The translations under genes and the position numbers were made by a program. The notes under the pieces are model-generated. The model was not told the origin of the DNA. It was given only the letters and a program-made list of their open reading frames with translations, and did not search any database. This document shows, in pieces, positions 8,808 to 18,148 of a DNA stretch of 64,000 bases (positions within the stretch are counted from its first letter, which is position 1; each line of letters begins with the position of its first letter). The DNA is taken from positions 1 through 64,000 of the forward strand of contig CAZEZP010000004.1 of assembly GCA_964516435.1 (NCBI GenBank), in the 5' to 3' direction. Source of the DNA: HGW-17 sp964516435 (GTDB lineage Bacteria; Myxococcota_A; Polyangia; HGW-17).

Positions 8808-11261
8808 ATGAGCCACGAGCCTCCCCAAGAGGATTCCGGAAAAGTTGGTGCGCCCGAGACGCCGGTGTCTTCCCACTCTGCAGAGTGCGTCTCTTCCGGC
8901 CCCTTCCCGGAGGTGTCGGGAGATGCCACCCCCGTGGAAGTCACCACACCGGTTCCCCATTTGCCGCGGCTTCCCCTGTCCACCCCGGTGCCGGTCGACG
9001 CCCACGCCATGACCGAACCTCCGCCGCTACCCGGGGCTTTGCCGCCGGAAGTGCGGCCCATGCACACCGCCATGCCGGCTGGCGGCGTTCCGCCCCTGCC
9101 GCCGTCGCCGCCCGTGCCACCCGCCATTCCCGTGATTCCACCGCCGCCGGACGGAAGGGCAATGCCCGTGGCCTCTTCTCCCCTGGTGCCGCCGGTGCCG
9201 CCGCCCGTGGATTCCGGAGCCCACTCCCCCGTGCCGGAAATTCCGGCCATCGATCCGTCCTCGCAGCCTACGCGGGAACTGGCTCCCAGCGTGGACCCGG
9301 ATTCCAATGCCCAGGCGACTTCCGTCATGGGCCGTCCACGGGCGGAATTGGCGGAAGGCCCGCTTTCCGGCACGCTCTTCGAGGGCAAGTACAAGGTGGG
9401 CCCGCTTCTGGGCGAAGGCGGCATGGGACAGGTGTACAAGGCCACCCACGTCATGATGCGCAAGGACGTGGCTCTCAAGATCCTGCATCCCAACATGGGA
9501 CTCCGGCCCGAAATCGTCGAGCGTTTCCGGCGCGAGGCCGAGAGCGCTGCACGCCTGGCGCATCCCAACATCGTGCAGGTACTGGATTTCGGCCGGGCGG
9601 CGGACTCCACCTTCTACCTGGTAATGGAATTCATCGAGGGGCGTTCGCTTGCACGCATCATCGCCGAAGGCCCCATGCACTGGAAACGAGCCTGCCGGCT
9701 GGGCATCCAGATGCTCAAGGCATTGGAAGAAGCCCACAAGGCCGGCATCGTGCACCGGGACCTCAAGCCGGACAACATCATGGTGCTTCTGGATGCCGGC
9801 GGCGAGGAAACCATCAAGATCCTGGACTTCGGCATCGCCAAGCTTGGCGAAAGCGAAGGCGGCGTGCAGGTGACGCAGGCTGGCATGATCTTCGGCACGC
9901 CTTCCTACATTTCTCCCGAACAGGCCCAGGGCCGGCCGGTCACGCACCGGGCGGATCTCTACGCCATGGGTGTGATCCTGTTCCAGATGATTGCCGGTCG
10001 CCTGCCATTCGAATCCTCCTCGCCCATGGACCTTCTGGGCATGCACATCCACCAGCCGCCGCCGCGCATCCGGTCCTTTGTGCCGGACGTGCCCGGCGAA
10101 CTGGAAGTGCTCATTCTGAAAGCCATGAGCAAGAAGCCCGAGGATCGGCCGCCGGATGCCTTCGCCATGCGCGCCGTCCTGGGCAGGTTGCTGGAAATGG
10201 AGCCGTATCGCAACACGGTGAGCGTGCCGATGCGGGCGCATCTGGAGGATTTCTTTGCGGGCCGCCGGGGCTGGCTGGTGCTGGGCCTGTTCGGACTGGT
10301 CCTGCTCGGGAGCCTGCTGTTCTTCATCTTTTCCTCGCTCTCGCCGAAGAAGAATCACAAATCCTTCTCCATCACGATGTCCGACCCCGCGCCCATGGCG
10401 GCCGGTGCCCCGATGCAGGAAGGCGGCGTCCAGACACCGCCCCCGGAGGAAAACCGTTCGGCAGCCATCATCCTGCTGGAATCCGGAAAACTGGAGGAAG
10501 CGCTGAAAGCTGCCGAGGATGCGCTGACGGCCAATCCCGGCTCCGAGAAGGCGCTCGCCGATCTCAAGCGGGTGCGCCGCAAACTCGTGGACGAGGGCAA
10601 GAAGGCATTTTCCGAGGAAATGATCGCCGTCACGGACAGCCGCGTCATCGAGGAAAAATTCATCCAGTTGCGCCGCTGGCTGGAATGGTTTCCGCAGGAC
10701 GGAGAACTGCATTTCCTGCATGCCCTGGCCTATGCCCGCGTGAGGGATTACAACCGCTCCATCGATTCCATGAGCAAGGCGCTTTTGCTGGACCCCTCGC
10801 TCAAGCGCAACCGCTCCGTGCCGTCCTACATCAGCCGCATGCTCGTGGATGGCAGCCACTGGATGCGGCAAAAGGCGCTCAAGCTCATCAAGGAGAACTT
10901 TGGACAGGACTCCGCCGAGGACGTCAAATTCCTGCTGCCGACCGTCAACGACGACAAGTTCGACGCAGACGACCGCTATGAACTGTACCAGTTCCTCAAG
11001 ACGCGCCAGGTGACGGTGGGCATCGACGAGGAGCGTTTCTGGATGGCCCAGTTGCGCTGGTCCACCAACTGCAAGAACCGGCTGGAGGCCGCTATCTGGT
11101 TCAAGCAGAACGGCCATCGCGGCCATCTGGATTTCCTGAAGAACGAAGCCGCCAAGAAGACCTTCAAGCTTTCCACCGGCCGCTCCCAGAGCACCGCCTG
11201 CTACCGGGAGCAACTCCAGGAAGCCGTCGAAGCCTGCTCCCATCGCAAGGTGTCCCCATGA
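8808..11261 (+). CDS. Transmembrane Ser/Thr protein kinase with Pro-rich N-terminus
   Basis: An 817-residue eukaryote-like kinase. The first ~180 residues are Pro-rich and probably disordered. The kinase domain spans ~193-460, with glycine loop GEGGMGQV (~202), VALKIL lysine, catalytic loop HRDLKPDN (~316) and DFG (~340), all intact. One hydrophobic helix (~487-508) is followed by ~300 residues of helical, TPR-like sequence. With a single membrane span after the kinase, the C-terminal part should be outside the cytoplasm, which suggests a receptor (topology inferred). The stop overlaps the start of the CPBP protease gene (ATGA at 11258-11261), so translation of the two is coupled. The substrate is unknown; downstream transporter and protease partners are candidates only by proximity. 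Confidence 0.92.
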   Translation: MSHEPPQEDSGKVGAPETPVSSHSAECVSSGPFPEVSGDATPVEVTTPVPHLPRLPLSTPVPVDAHAMTEPPPLPGALPPEVRPMHTAMPAGGVPPLPPSPPVPPAIPVIPPPPDGRAMPVASSPLVPPVPPPVDSGAHSPVPEIPAIDPSSQPTRELAPSVDPDSNAQATSVMGRPRAELAEGPLSGTLFEGKYKVGPLLGEGGMGQVYKATHVMMRKDVALKILHPNMGLRPEIVERFRREAESAARLAHPNIVQVLDFGRAADSTFYLVMEFIEGRSLARIIAEGPMHWKRACRLGIQMLKALEEAHKAGIVHRDLKPDNIMVLLDAGGEETIKILDFGIAKLGESEGGVQVTQAGMIFGTPSYISPEQAQGRPVTHRADLYAMGVILFQMIAGRLPFESSSPMDLLGMHIHQPPPRIRSFVPDVPGELEVLILKAMSKKPEDRPPDAFAMRAVLGRLLEMEPYRNTVSVPMRAHLEDFFAGRRGWLVLGLFGLVLLGSLLFFIFSSLSPKKNHKSFSITMSDPAPMAAGAPMQEGGVQTPPPEENRSAAIILLESGKLEEALKAAEDALTANPGSEKALADLKRVRRKLVDEGKKAFSEEMIAVTDSRVIEEKFIQLRRWLEWFPQDGELHFLHALAYARVRDYNRSIDSMSKALLLDPSLKRNRSVPSYISRMLVDGSHWMRQKALKLIKENFGQDSAEDVKFLLPTVNDDKFDADDRYELYQFLKTRQVTVGIDEERFWMAQLRWSTNCKNRLEAAIWFKQNGHRGHLDFLKNEAAKKTFKLSTGRSQSTACYREQLQEAVEACSHRKVSP

Positions 11262-12214
11262 CGTATGAACCCGGGGGTTCCGTTTCCGCCGAATCGCCCG
11301 AAGACGTCCATGCCACTCCCGAGCCGTGCGATTTCCAGGCGCCGCGCCCCCCTGGCGCCGGAGCCCTGCTGCTGTTCACCGCTGGCTTCCTCTTTTTCCA
11401 GTTCTTCCTCCTGGCGCTCGGGATGCTGGTGCGTCTGGCGCTGCCCGCGTTTTCCACCGGTTTCCTGGAAATCCTCCTCATGATGTCGGCTACGCTGCTG
11501 TGGGGACTGGCCGCGTGGTTCTGGGTGAAGGTGCGAAACCTGCCACCGCAGTGGCTCGCCCTGCGGCCACCGGTCGTGCGCGCCTGGTTCTGGCCCGTGC
11601 TCCTCCTGGCGGTTCCCGCGACGCTCAACTTCGGCTCGCATCTGGACATGCTGGTGATGTCCCTCTTCCCCCGCGCGCTGGCCCCGGACACCACACTGGA
11701 ACGGCTTTCCGACATCGCCTCTGGCTCGATGATGGGGCAACTGCTGGTGGCGCTCCTGGCCGTCGTGGCGGCCCCCCTGTGCGAAGAACTGTTCTTCCGC
11801 GGGCTGGCGCTGCGCAGCCTGCGCATGCGCCGCTGGTCCTTCTTCGGTGCCGCGGCCTTCTCTTCCCTGCTGTTCGCCGGGATCCATTTCAAACTGACCG
11901 GTTTCCTTCTGCTGTTCACCGTGGCCATGGTGCTCTCCATGCTGGCGGAAAAGACGAAGTCCCTCCTGCCATCCGTGGTTTTCCATGCCGCCTACAATGC
12001 GTTCGTGCTCGGCGTTTCCCTCTGGAAAATGGCGCAGGATCCGGCGATGCATCCATTTTCCATGAATCCGCCATCGGCGCCGGCCATCCCTTTGCCGCCC
12101 GTGACCACCATCCTGGCCGGCTTCGTCAATGCGCTCCCCATGTTCGGCATCCTGATGGCGCTCCTGTATTTCGGGGCTTTTCCCCCCGTTCGAAAGGAAG
12201 CGAAGGAATCGTGA
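11258..12214 (+). CDS. CPBP family intramembrane glutamic endopeptidase
   Basis: A 318-residue polytopic membrane protein of the CPBP (CAAX protease/bacteriocin-processing, Abi) family. The catalytic EExxxR motif is present as EELFFR (Glu176, Glu177, Arg181). The later histidine regions AGIHFKL and FHAAYNAFV match the second and third family motifs. About eight membrane segments can be drawn. It overlaps the kinase gene upstream (ATGA) and the ABC ATPase gene downstream (GTGA, 12211-12214). CPBP proteins often accompany NatAB-like transporters, so a link to that exporter is plausible. The substrate is unknown. Confidence 0.88.
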   Translation: MTYEPGGSVSAESPEDVHATPEPCDFQAPRPPGAGALLLFTAGFLFFQFFLLALGMLVRLALPAFSTGFLEILLMMSATLLWGLAAWFWVKVRNLPPQWLALRPPVVRAWFWPVLLLAVPATLNFGSHLDMLVMSLFPRALAPDTTLERLSDIASGSMMGQLLVALLAVVAAPLCEELFFRGLALRSLRMRRWSFFGAAAFSSLLFAGIHFKLTGFLLLFTVAMVLSMLAEKTKSLLPSVVFHAAYNAFVLGVSLWKMAQDPAMHPFSMNPPSAPAIPLPPVTTILAGFVNALPMFGILMALLYFGAFPPVRKEAKES

Positions 12215-12951
12215 GCGAAAGTTCCCCCATCCTGCTGGACCTGCATGACGTATCCAAGCGCTTCGCCCGCAGGCAGGCGGTATCCGGGATTTCCCTCTCC
12301 ATCCGCGAAAACGAGATCTTCGGCCTCGTGGGCCCCAACGGCGCCGGCAAGACCACTACCCTGCGCATGGTGGCCACCCTGCTGAAACCGGATTCCGGCC
12401 GCATCACGCTGTGCGGCGTGGACGCAATCGCACGGCCCGACGAGGTGCGCCGCTTCCTCTCCTACCTGCCCGAGGACGCCGGCGTGTACCGCAATCTCAC
12501 CGGCCGGCAGTATCTGCGCTTCATCGCGCGCTTCTTCGGCGATGCCCGGCAGGCAGAAGAAATCGCAAAATTCGGCGCCCATCTGAGCGGACTGGAAGCG
12601 CGCCTGGACGACCGCGTATCCACGTATTCCAAGGGGATGACGCGAAAACTGGTCATCGCCCGGGCCCTCATGGCGCAGCCGAAACTGGCCATCCTGGACG
12701 AACCGGCCTCGGGACTGGATCTGATTTCCGCCCTGGCCGTGCGCGAGCGCATCCGGGAAGCCGCCGCCCATGGGTCCGTGCTGCTGTCCTCGCACAACCT
12801 GTTCGAAGTGGAAACCCTGTGCCACCGGGTGGCGCTGGTGCACGAAGGCCGCATCGCGGCCTGCGGGACCCCTGCAGAACTGCGCCAAGACACGGGCACG
12901 GACAGCCTCGAGAAAGCGTTTTTGGCCCTCCTGGACAGGCGAAGGACGTGA
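12211..12951 (+). CDS. natA: ABC transporter ATP-binding protein (NatA-like)
   Basis: A 246-residue ATPase. Walker A GPNGAGKTT starts at residue 41, the signature is YSKGMTRK, Walker B is LAILDEPASGLD, and the H-loop is SSHNLFEVE. A YSKGM signature is typical of the NatA/ABC-2 exporter group. The GTG start at 12211 is chosen because it overlaps the CPBP stop and has GAAGGAA just upstream; the sequence VSESSPILLDLHDV then fits the usual domain start. The permease gene starts 3 bases after the stop. The cargo could be sodium, a lipid or a small molecule. The NatA name reflects family resemblance only. Confidence 0.88.
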   Translation: MSESSPILLDLHDVSKRFARRQAVSGISLSIRENEIFGLVGPNGAGKTTTLRMVATLLKPDSGRITLCGVDAIARPDEVRRFLSYLPEDAGVYRNLTGRQYLRFIARFFGDARQAEEIAKFGAHLSGLEARLDDRVSTYSKGMTRKLVIARALMAQPKLAILDEPASGLDLISALAVRERIREAAAHGSVLLSSHNLFEVETLCHRVALVHEGRIAACGTPAELRQDTGTDSLEKAFLALLDRRRT

Positions 12952-12954
12952 TTC

Positions 12955-14223
12955 ATGCTGTGGAACCTGGTCATCAAGGAAATCCGGGAAATGCTCACGC
13001 TGAGCACCATGGCCACCATCCTGATCGTGACCGTGATCTTCGCGGCCATGGGCGGACTCGTGAACCTCACGAAGGGCGAAACGACGAAAAAGCCCGTCAT
13101 CGCCGTGCTGAACCTGGAAAAGCCGGAAGCCGCCCTGGCCAAGACGGCCGTTTCCACTCTGCGGGAACACTGCGAAATCCTCTACGAGGGACGCGATGAT
13201 TCCGAGGCGCTGCGGCGCCTGCGCGCCCATGCCCGGGGCGTGGCGCTGGTGGAAATCCCGGAAGGCTTCGATGCGCGCCTGGAAAACAGCCAGAAGGTCA
13301 AGATCGGCGTCACATGGATCATGCGCGGGGCCGGAACGCTGGACACGATCTCCTCGGCCGTCATGGAACGCCATTTCACAGCCATGGAACGGGCCGTATC
13401 GCGCGAACTGGTGCGCCGGCGCTCGGCGGGACTGGACGAAAAAACGGCCGCCAATGTGGTGCAGCCCATCGAGCGTGTGGAAAACACCTTCTTCAAGGAA
13501 AAGCTCATCCCCATGCTCTCGCCGGCGCGCATCGCCCAGGTGCTCGCCGCCCAGTCCATCACGGTGCCCATCGTCATGATGATCATCCTCATGCTGGGAG
13601 GATCGGTGGTCGTTTCCTCCATGGGACTCGAGAAGGAAAACAAGACGCTGGAGACGCTGCTGACCCTGCCGGTGGACCGCCGCACGCTGGTGCTGGGAAA
13701 GTTGCTGGGATCGGCCGTGGTGGGGCTGATCATGGCCGCCGTGTTCGCCGTTGGATTCCGCTATTACCTGCAGAACTTCGAAGCCCCCGCCGAAAGCCTG
13801 GTGGCGCTGGGGCTCGACCTGGGACCTGGGGATTATCTGCTGGTGGTCATCTCACTGTTCGCTTCGCTGCTGTTCGGGCTGGCCTTCTCGCTGCTGCTGG
13901 GGGTGCTGGCGAGAGATTACAAATCCGCACAGATGCTCACCTACGCCCTTTTAGTGCTGGCCATCTTTCCCATGATGGTGGTGATGCTCAAGGATTTCGA
14001 CACCGTGCCGAAAGCCCTGCAAATCGTCCTGTTCGCCATTCCTTTCTCCCATCCGATGATGGCCATGCGGCAACTGGCCCTGGAAAACACGGCCTTCGTC
14101 CTGTGGGGCATCCTGTATGGCCTGCTGGCATCGGCCGCCCTCACGGCCATGGTGGTGCGGGTGTTCCGGTCGGAAATCCTGATCACCGGCTTTGCGCGCC
14201 GCGCCCGGCAAAACCACGATTGA
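12955..14223 (+). CDS. natB: ABC-2 type transporter permease (NatB-like)
   Basis: A 422-residue permease. One N-terminal membrane helix (~17-38) is followed by a large extracytoplasmic domain (~40-200). A bundle of about five helices follows (~205-400), with the motif ENKTLETLLTLPVDRRTLVLGK between the first two; this motif is characteristic of ABC-2 exporters. It pairs with the ATPase encoded immediately upstream, and the two should form a dimeric exporter in the inner membrane. The cluster ends here, with only 45 bases to the convergent PEGA gene. The transported substrate cannot be read from the sequence. Confidence 0.88.
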   Translation: MLWNLVIKEIREMLTLSTMATILIVTVIFAAMGGLVNLTKGETTKKPVIAVLNLEKPEAALAKTAVSTLREHCEILYEGRDDSEALRRLRAHARGVALVEIPEGFDARLENSQKVKIGVTWIMRGAGTLDTISSAVMERHFTAMERAVSRELVRRRSAGLDEKTAANVVQPIERVENTFFKEKLIPMLSPARIAQVLAAQSITVPIVMMIILMLGGSVVVSSMGLEKENKTLETLLTLPVDRRTLVLGKLLGSAVVGLIMAAVFAVGFRYYLQNFEAPAESLVALGLDLGPGDYLLVVISLFASLLFGLAFSLLLGVLARDYKSAQMLTYALLVLAIFPMMVVMLKDFDTVPKALQIVLFAIPFSHPMMAMRQLALENTAFVLWGILYGLLASAALTAMVVRVFRSEILITGFARRARQNHD

Positions 14224-14268
14224 AGCCCCACGGCACCGGCAAACGGTTTCCTCTACCGCATACTTGAT

Positions 14269-15198
14269 TCAAAAAACGAGGTAGATAGAAAATCCCAGGC
14301 ACACCAGACCCGTTCCCAGCAGGGCATCCGCCCCCCACGCCAGACGGCGCGCCTTCTGGGCGCGCTCATCGCGGGCCTCCCATTCCCAGGAAGGCAGCCG
14401 GTTCGCTTCCTCGGCCGTCTGCAAGGCCCATATGCCGACTGCGGCCGCCGAAGCCAGCAGCACGGCGCCCGCCACTCCCGTCCATACGGGAAGCGTCAAC
14501 CTCCTTTCCGGCTCGAAATCCTCATGCAGCAACTCCAGGGATGAAAGCGAAGCCGCAGGCATCTGGCGAGATGCAGCCGGCCGATCCCTGCCCTCGTCCT
14601 TTTCGGCCGCGGCATCCGCTGCGAGGGGTTCTGGAACCTGGACGATGGCCAACTCCACCCTGGCGGTGGAAGTCTCCGTTTGCAGCGTGGTTTCAAAGGG
14701 CCGGTATCCGGACATGACCACCCGCAGTTTCACGGGACGCCCGGTGGGAAGGGGAAGCGTTTCCAGGGGAAGACGGCCCGCATGGGAGCCATCCAGCCAC
14801 ACGTCCGAACCGGCGACCCCGCCACGGAGCACGAGCGTGGCCGGCAGTTGCTCCTGCAACTTCCGCAGATGCGCGGCCAGGTTCTGCCGCTCTCCCGGAA
14901 CCGCCTGGAGATAGCGTTCGTAATATTCGAGGGCCGTCCGGAAATCCCCTTCCTTTTCATGGCACAGCGCGATGTTGTACAAGAGGAATGGACGGGGCTC
15001 CAGATCGTGCGCCTTCTGGAAAGCAGAAGCGGCATCCCTGTAGCGCATCTGCCGGAAGGCCTCGCGTCCCTCTCGAAACAGGCGCGCTGCAACCGAAGGA
15101 GAAGCCAGGGCCTCGGAAACGAGCAGAAGGCCGGCGACGAGCCAAATCCCCCAGAAATACCGAAAGCGAAGGGGCACAACGCCTCTATGGAAGGCCAT
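14269..15198 (-). CDS. TPR-PEGA protein with two C-terminal membrane helices
   Basis: A 309-residue envelope protein. An N-terminal hydrophobic segment ending in ALA-S looks like a signal peptide (~1-33). Two to three TPR units follow (~37-110), then a PEGA domain (~118-190, with VWLDGSHAGRLPL and SGYRPFETT). A charged linker leads to a membrane helix (~240-262) and a final hydrophobic helix (~290-309). PEGA domains are small beta domains found in surface-anchored proteins. Its start codon lies inside the last codons of the propeller lipoprotein gene (14-base overlap), so it is translationally coupled to that gene. An envelope scaffold partnering the lipoprotein is inferred. A similar pair occurs at 61130-63606. 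Confidence 0.8.
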   Translation of the reverse strand: MAFHRGVVPLRFRYFWGIWLVAGLLLVSEALASPSVAARLFREGREAFRQMRYRDAASAFQKAHDLEPRPFLLYNIALCHEKEGDFRTALEYYERYLQAVPGERQNLAAHLRKLQEQLPATLVLRGGVAGSDVWLDGSHAGRLPLETLPLPTGRPVKLRVVMSGYRPFETTLQTETSTARVELAIVQVPEPLAADAAAEKDEGRDRPAASRQMPAASLSSLELLHEDFEPERRLTLPVWTGVAGAVLLASAAAVGIWALQTAEEANRLPSWEWEARDERAQKARRLAWGADALLGTGLVCLGFSIYLVF

Positions 15199-17035
15199 GT
15201 GTGAGCACCACCAGGATGTCCTTCATGCCCGCGCTCGTGGATCCCGGCATAGTCCCGGCCGTGAATCCGACGGCGACCACCCGGGCCGTACTGTCCGAAG
15301 CCACGGCCAGCAGACGGTCTTCGGCCGAAGACCCCCATTTGCGGGCGAACTGGGGTGTGCCGTCGCTGGCCCATTTCCAAACGTAGGCATCGCCTCCGCC
15401 GGCCTGGGGATTCCCGTCGAGGGGCCCATCAGTGCGCCCCACCACATAGACGTTGCCCTGGTGCAGGAAGATGCCATTGCCGTAGTCGTTGGAAGGCGTT
15501 CCTCCCTGCCGCAGCCATACCGTGTCTCCTGCCGTGGAGAACCGGGCGACAAAGGCATCGTATCCGCCCGAACTGCCCTGGCCCCAGAGATCGCCGACGG
15601 TGTAGCCGGTGACGAGAATGGCGCCGCCGGCGTCCACAGCGGCCGAATTGGCGCCGTCGTTGCCCGGGGTTCCCATCTGGCGCGTCCACTGGAACCCGCC
15701 CGTTTCATCGTATTTGGTGAGGAAGGCGTCGAAATTCCCCTGATGCACGTTGCCATGCATGGCGCCGGCCGTGTTCCCGGCCACATAGGCGGCGTTGGCG
15801 GCATCCAGCACCAGCGCGTAGCCATAATCGTTTTCGGACGTACCCCACTGCCGGGTCCAGATCTTGGTCCCGTCGGCCGTCCATTTCACGAGAAACACGT
15901 CCACGCCACCGGAATTGGCATTTCCATCCATGCCGCCATACGTATATCCGGCGACCAGGAGATTGCCATTGCCGTCCACGACCACGGCCGTGGCATAATC
16001 CCCCACGGGAGTCCCCCACTGGCGCACCCACTGCAGTTCCCCCAGCGAGTTGAACTTGGCCAAGAACGCATCGTCGTTGCCCACGGTGGAAAAGCCTGGA
16101 AATGCCCCGGCCGTGGTTCCCGCGACGAAAATATTGCCCGCCGCGTCGATGCCCACCGAAGCAATGCCGTCATTGGCGCTCGTCCCCAGAAGCCGGATCC
16201 ACTGCCGCTGGCCCTGCACGGGATCCATGCGGACGATCATGCCATCGGTGCCGCCGGCCGCCGCCTGGCCATCCACGCTCCCCGACACGGTCCCCACCAC
16301 GATGACCTGGTGGTCGGCCGTCATGGCGGCATCCTCGGCCTGATCATCGCCGGAGGCGCCTAGTTGCTTCACGACAGCGCATCCGCTGGTGTCGTACTGG
16401 CACGTCCGGCAGGCCAGAACCCCATCCGGAAGCCCCAGCAGCGTACAGGTGGCGGTGCCGAGTTGGCTGCCGTCGCACGCCTCGCCGCGTTCGGACTGCA
16501 GCACACCATCGCCGCAGCGTTCGCATCCCGTCACGTCGAAGGAACAGTCCGTGCTGCAGGCGAGCGTGCCCCCGTAGTGCCCCAGCGTATTGCACGTCAC
16601 GTTGACGGGCAGGACAGTTCCGTCGCAATCCTCGGCCGGGGTGTCGATGGCGCCGTCTCCGCAGCGGCCGAAGGGCGCGCATCCGGTTTCATCCAACTGG
16701 CATTGTGCGGTGCAGGCGAGCGTGCCCCCGTGATAGCCCAACTGCTCGCACGTGGCACCGGCCAGCGCCGAACCATCGCAGGCCTCGCCGAAGGATGCCT
16801 GGACGATGCCGTCTCCGCAGCGGCCCGTGCAGGCGCTGGTATCGAACTGGCATTGCGCGGTGCAGGCAAGCGTGCCGCCGTAAAAACCCAGGTCGCGGCA
16901 CACGGCGCCGCCCAGGTCCACCCCGTCGCATGCTTCCACGCCGTTCTTCTTCTGATCCCCACATACGGCCGTACCCGAGGAATTCTTGGCGCAACCTGCG
17001 AAAACGAGCAAGAAAAGCAACCAACCACGATGCAT
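15185..17035 (-). CDS. Lipoprotein with Cys-rich repeats and SBBP beta-propeller
   Basis: A 616-residue lipoprotein. The start at 17035 is preferred over an in-frame ATG at 17053 because AGGAG sits 7 bases upstream and the signal peptide HRGWLLFLLVFAGC starts there. After the acylated Cys come four Cys-rich repeats of the type CGDG..Q...GEACDG. These are followed by repeated blades with motifs such as WTRQWGTSENDYG and GNTAGAM (SBBP, seven-bladed beta-propeller family), filling ~residues 220-610. A surface location is inferred. The last 14 bases overlap the PEGA gene. A 6-bp hairpin (17059-17079) lies in the leader. Beta-propellers of this kind usually bind partners or ligands, and no enzyme motif is visible. 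Confidence 0.85.
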   Translation of the reverse strand: MHRGWLLFLLVFAGCAKNSSGTAVCGDQKKNGVEACDGVDLGGAVCRDLGFYGGTLACTAQCQFDTSACTGRCGDGIVQASFGEACDGSALAGATCEQLGYHGGTLACTAQCQLDETGCAPFGRCGDGAIDTPAEDCDGTVLPVNVTCNTLGHYGGTLACSTDCSFDVTGCERCGDGVLQSERGEACDGSQLGTATCTLLGLPDGVLACRTCQYDTSGCAVVKQLGASGDDQAEDAAMTADHQVIVVGTVSGSVDGQAAAGGTDGMIVRMDPVQGQRQWIRLLGTSANDGIASVGIDAAGNIFVAGTTAGAFPGFSTVGNDDAFLAKFNSLGELQWVRQWGTPVGDYATAVVVDGNGNLLVAGYTYGGMDGNANSGGVDVFLVKWTADGTKIWTRQWGTSENDYGYALVLDAANAAYVAGNTAGAMHGNVHQGNFDAFLTKYDETGGFQWTRQMGTPGNDGANSAAVDAGGAILVTGYTVGDLWGQGSSGGYDAFVARFSTAGDTVWLRQGGTPSNDYGNGIFLHQGNVYVVGRTDGPLDGNPQAGGGDAYVWKWASDGTPQFARKWGSSAEDRLLAVASDSTARVVAVGFTAGTMPGSTSAGMKDILVVLTHGLP

Positions 17036-17300
17036 GCGTCTTCTCCTGTCCACCTTCCGGCGCTTTTTTCATGAGCGCCAAGCGCGAAATAGCATAGCAT
17101 GAATTCCCGCCGTGAAAAGAAGGTTTTTTCAGATTGCAGGACTGAAGAATGTAGCCTGCGTTTCCAGGCATTTCCGTGCATTTCCGGTTTAGTTCATAAA
17201 ACAAAATTGGAAGTTTAAAATCAAAAAACTGGAAATTTGCAGGGAACGTGTTGCCAACGCAGATGTTATTTCGTATTTTGGGCGCGGGAGGTTTTGAAAA

Positions 17301-18116
17301 ATGGATCACGAGGACACTCGGGAAAGAAAAGAAGCCTCTGCGGTTCGGGACGAAAACACAACTGCAGCGGATGCCGGCACTGGGGAGGCTTCCGTTCCGG
17401 AATTCATGGAGCCTGAAGAAACCGGCATGGTGGCCGAAAAAACGCTGGAAACCGAATCCGCCGCTGCGGCCCCGTCCGAAGCGCCGGAAGTCCCTGAGGA
17501 TTCGCCAGCGGCCGTGCCCGGTTCCGACGCCGAAAATGCACTCTCCCGGCGCCTGGCGCAACTGGAGCAGGAACTGGCGGACGAAAAAAACCACAAACTG
17601 CGCATTCTCGCGGACTTCGACAATCTGCGCAAACGCGCTTCCCGCGACATGCAGAATGCGGCGGCCAAGGCCACGGCCGACGTGGTGGTGGAATTCCTGC
17701 CGGTCTTCGACCACCTGGAAATGGCCATTTCCCATGTCCAGGAACATGGCGGCGGCGATGGGCTCGTGGAAGGGGTGAACATGGTGCTCAAGCAGTTCCG
17801 TGCCACCCTGAGCAAATTCGGCATCCAGGAAATCGACGCCCTGGGGCAGCATTTCGATCCGGCGCTGCACGAAGCCGTGGCGCAGGCGTCCAGCACCGAA
17901 TTCCCGGCTGGAATCGTTTCCAAGCAGTGGCAGAAAGGCTTTGTGCTGGGCGAGCGTCTCATCCGTCCCTGCCGCGTGGTGGTGTCCACCGGCCCCGGGC
18001 CGGCCGCACAGGAGCCCCGCCCCCCGGAAGCGGAGGCGGGAGCGGCGAAGGAACGGATGGATGACTTCGACGGCGGCGAAACCACGCGGCCGGATGGGGA
18101 AAAGCCGAACGGATGA
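17301..18116 (+). CDS. grpE: Nucleotide exchange factor GrpE
   Basis: A 271-residue GrpE. The first ~85 residues are acidic and disordered. The long helix then carries LRILADFDNLRKRASRDMQ, a hallmark of the family, and the beta-sheet domain ends in GFVLGERLIRPCRVVVS. GrpE dimers release ADP from DnaK, whose gene follows directly. GGGAGG lies 9 bases before the ATG. The protein is longer than E. coli GrpE (197 residues) because of an acidic N-terminus and a C-terminal tail after VVVSTGPG. No CIRCE element or recognisable heat-shock promoter is visible in the AT-rich 265 bases upstream, so the mode of heat regulation is unknown. Confidence 0.95.
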   Translation: MDHEDTRERKEASAVRDENTTAADAGTGEASVPEFMEPEETGMVAEKTLETESAAAAPSEAPEVPEDSPAAVPGSDAENALSRRLAQLEQELADEKNHKLRILADFDNLRKRASRDMQNAAAKATADVVVEFLPVFDHLEMAISHVQEHGGGDGLVEGVNMVLKQFRATLSKFGIQEIDALGQHFDPALHEAVAQASSTEFPAGIVSKQWQKGFVLGERLIRPCRVVVSTGPGPAAQEPRPPEAEAGAAKERMDDFDGGETTRPDGEKPNG

Positions 18117-18148
18117 ACGGCCGGACAACGGCCGGAATGGGGAAATCC

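Noticed and set aside
17054..17300. A CIRCE or heat-shock promoter before grpE
   Set aside because: No TTAGCACTC-N9-GAGTGCTAA or convincing CTTGAA/CCCCAT pair was seen; the region is only AT-rich.
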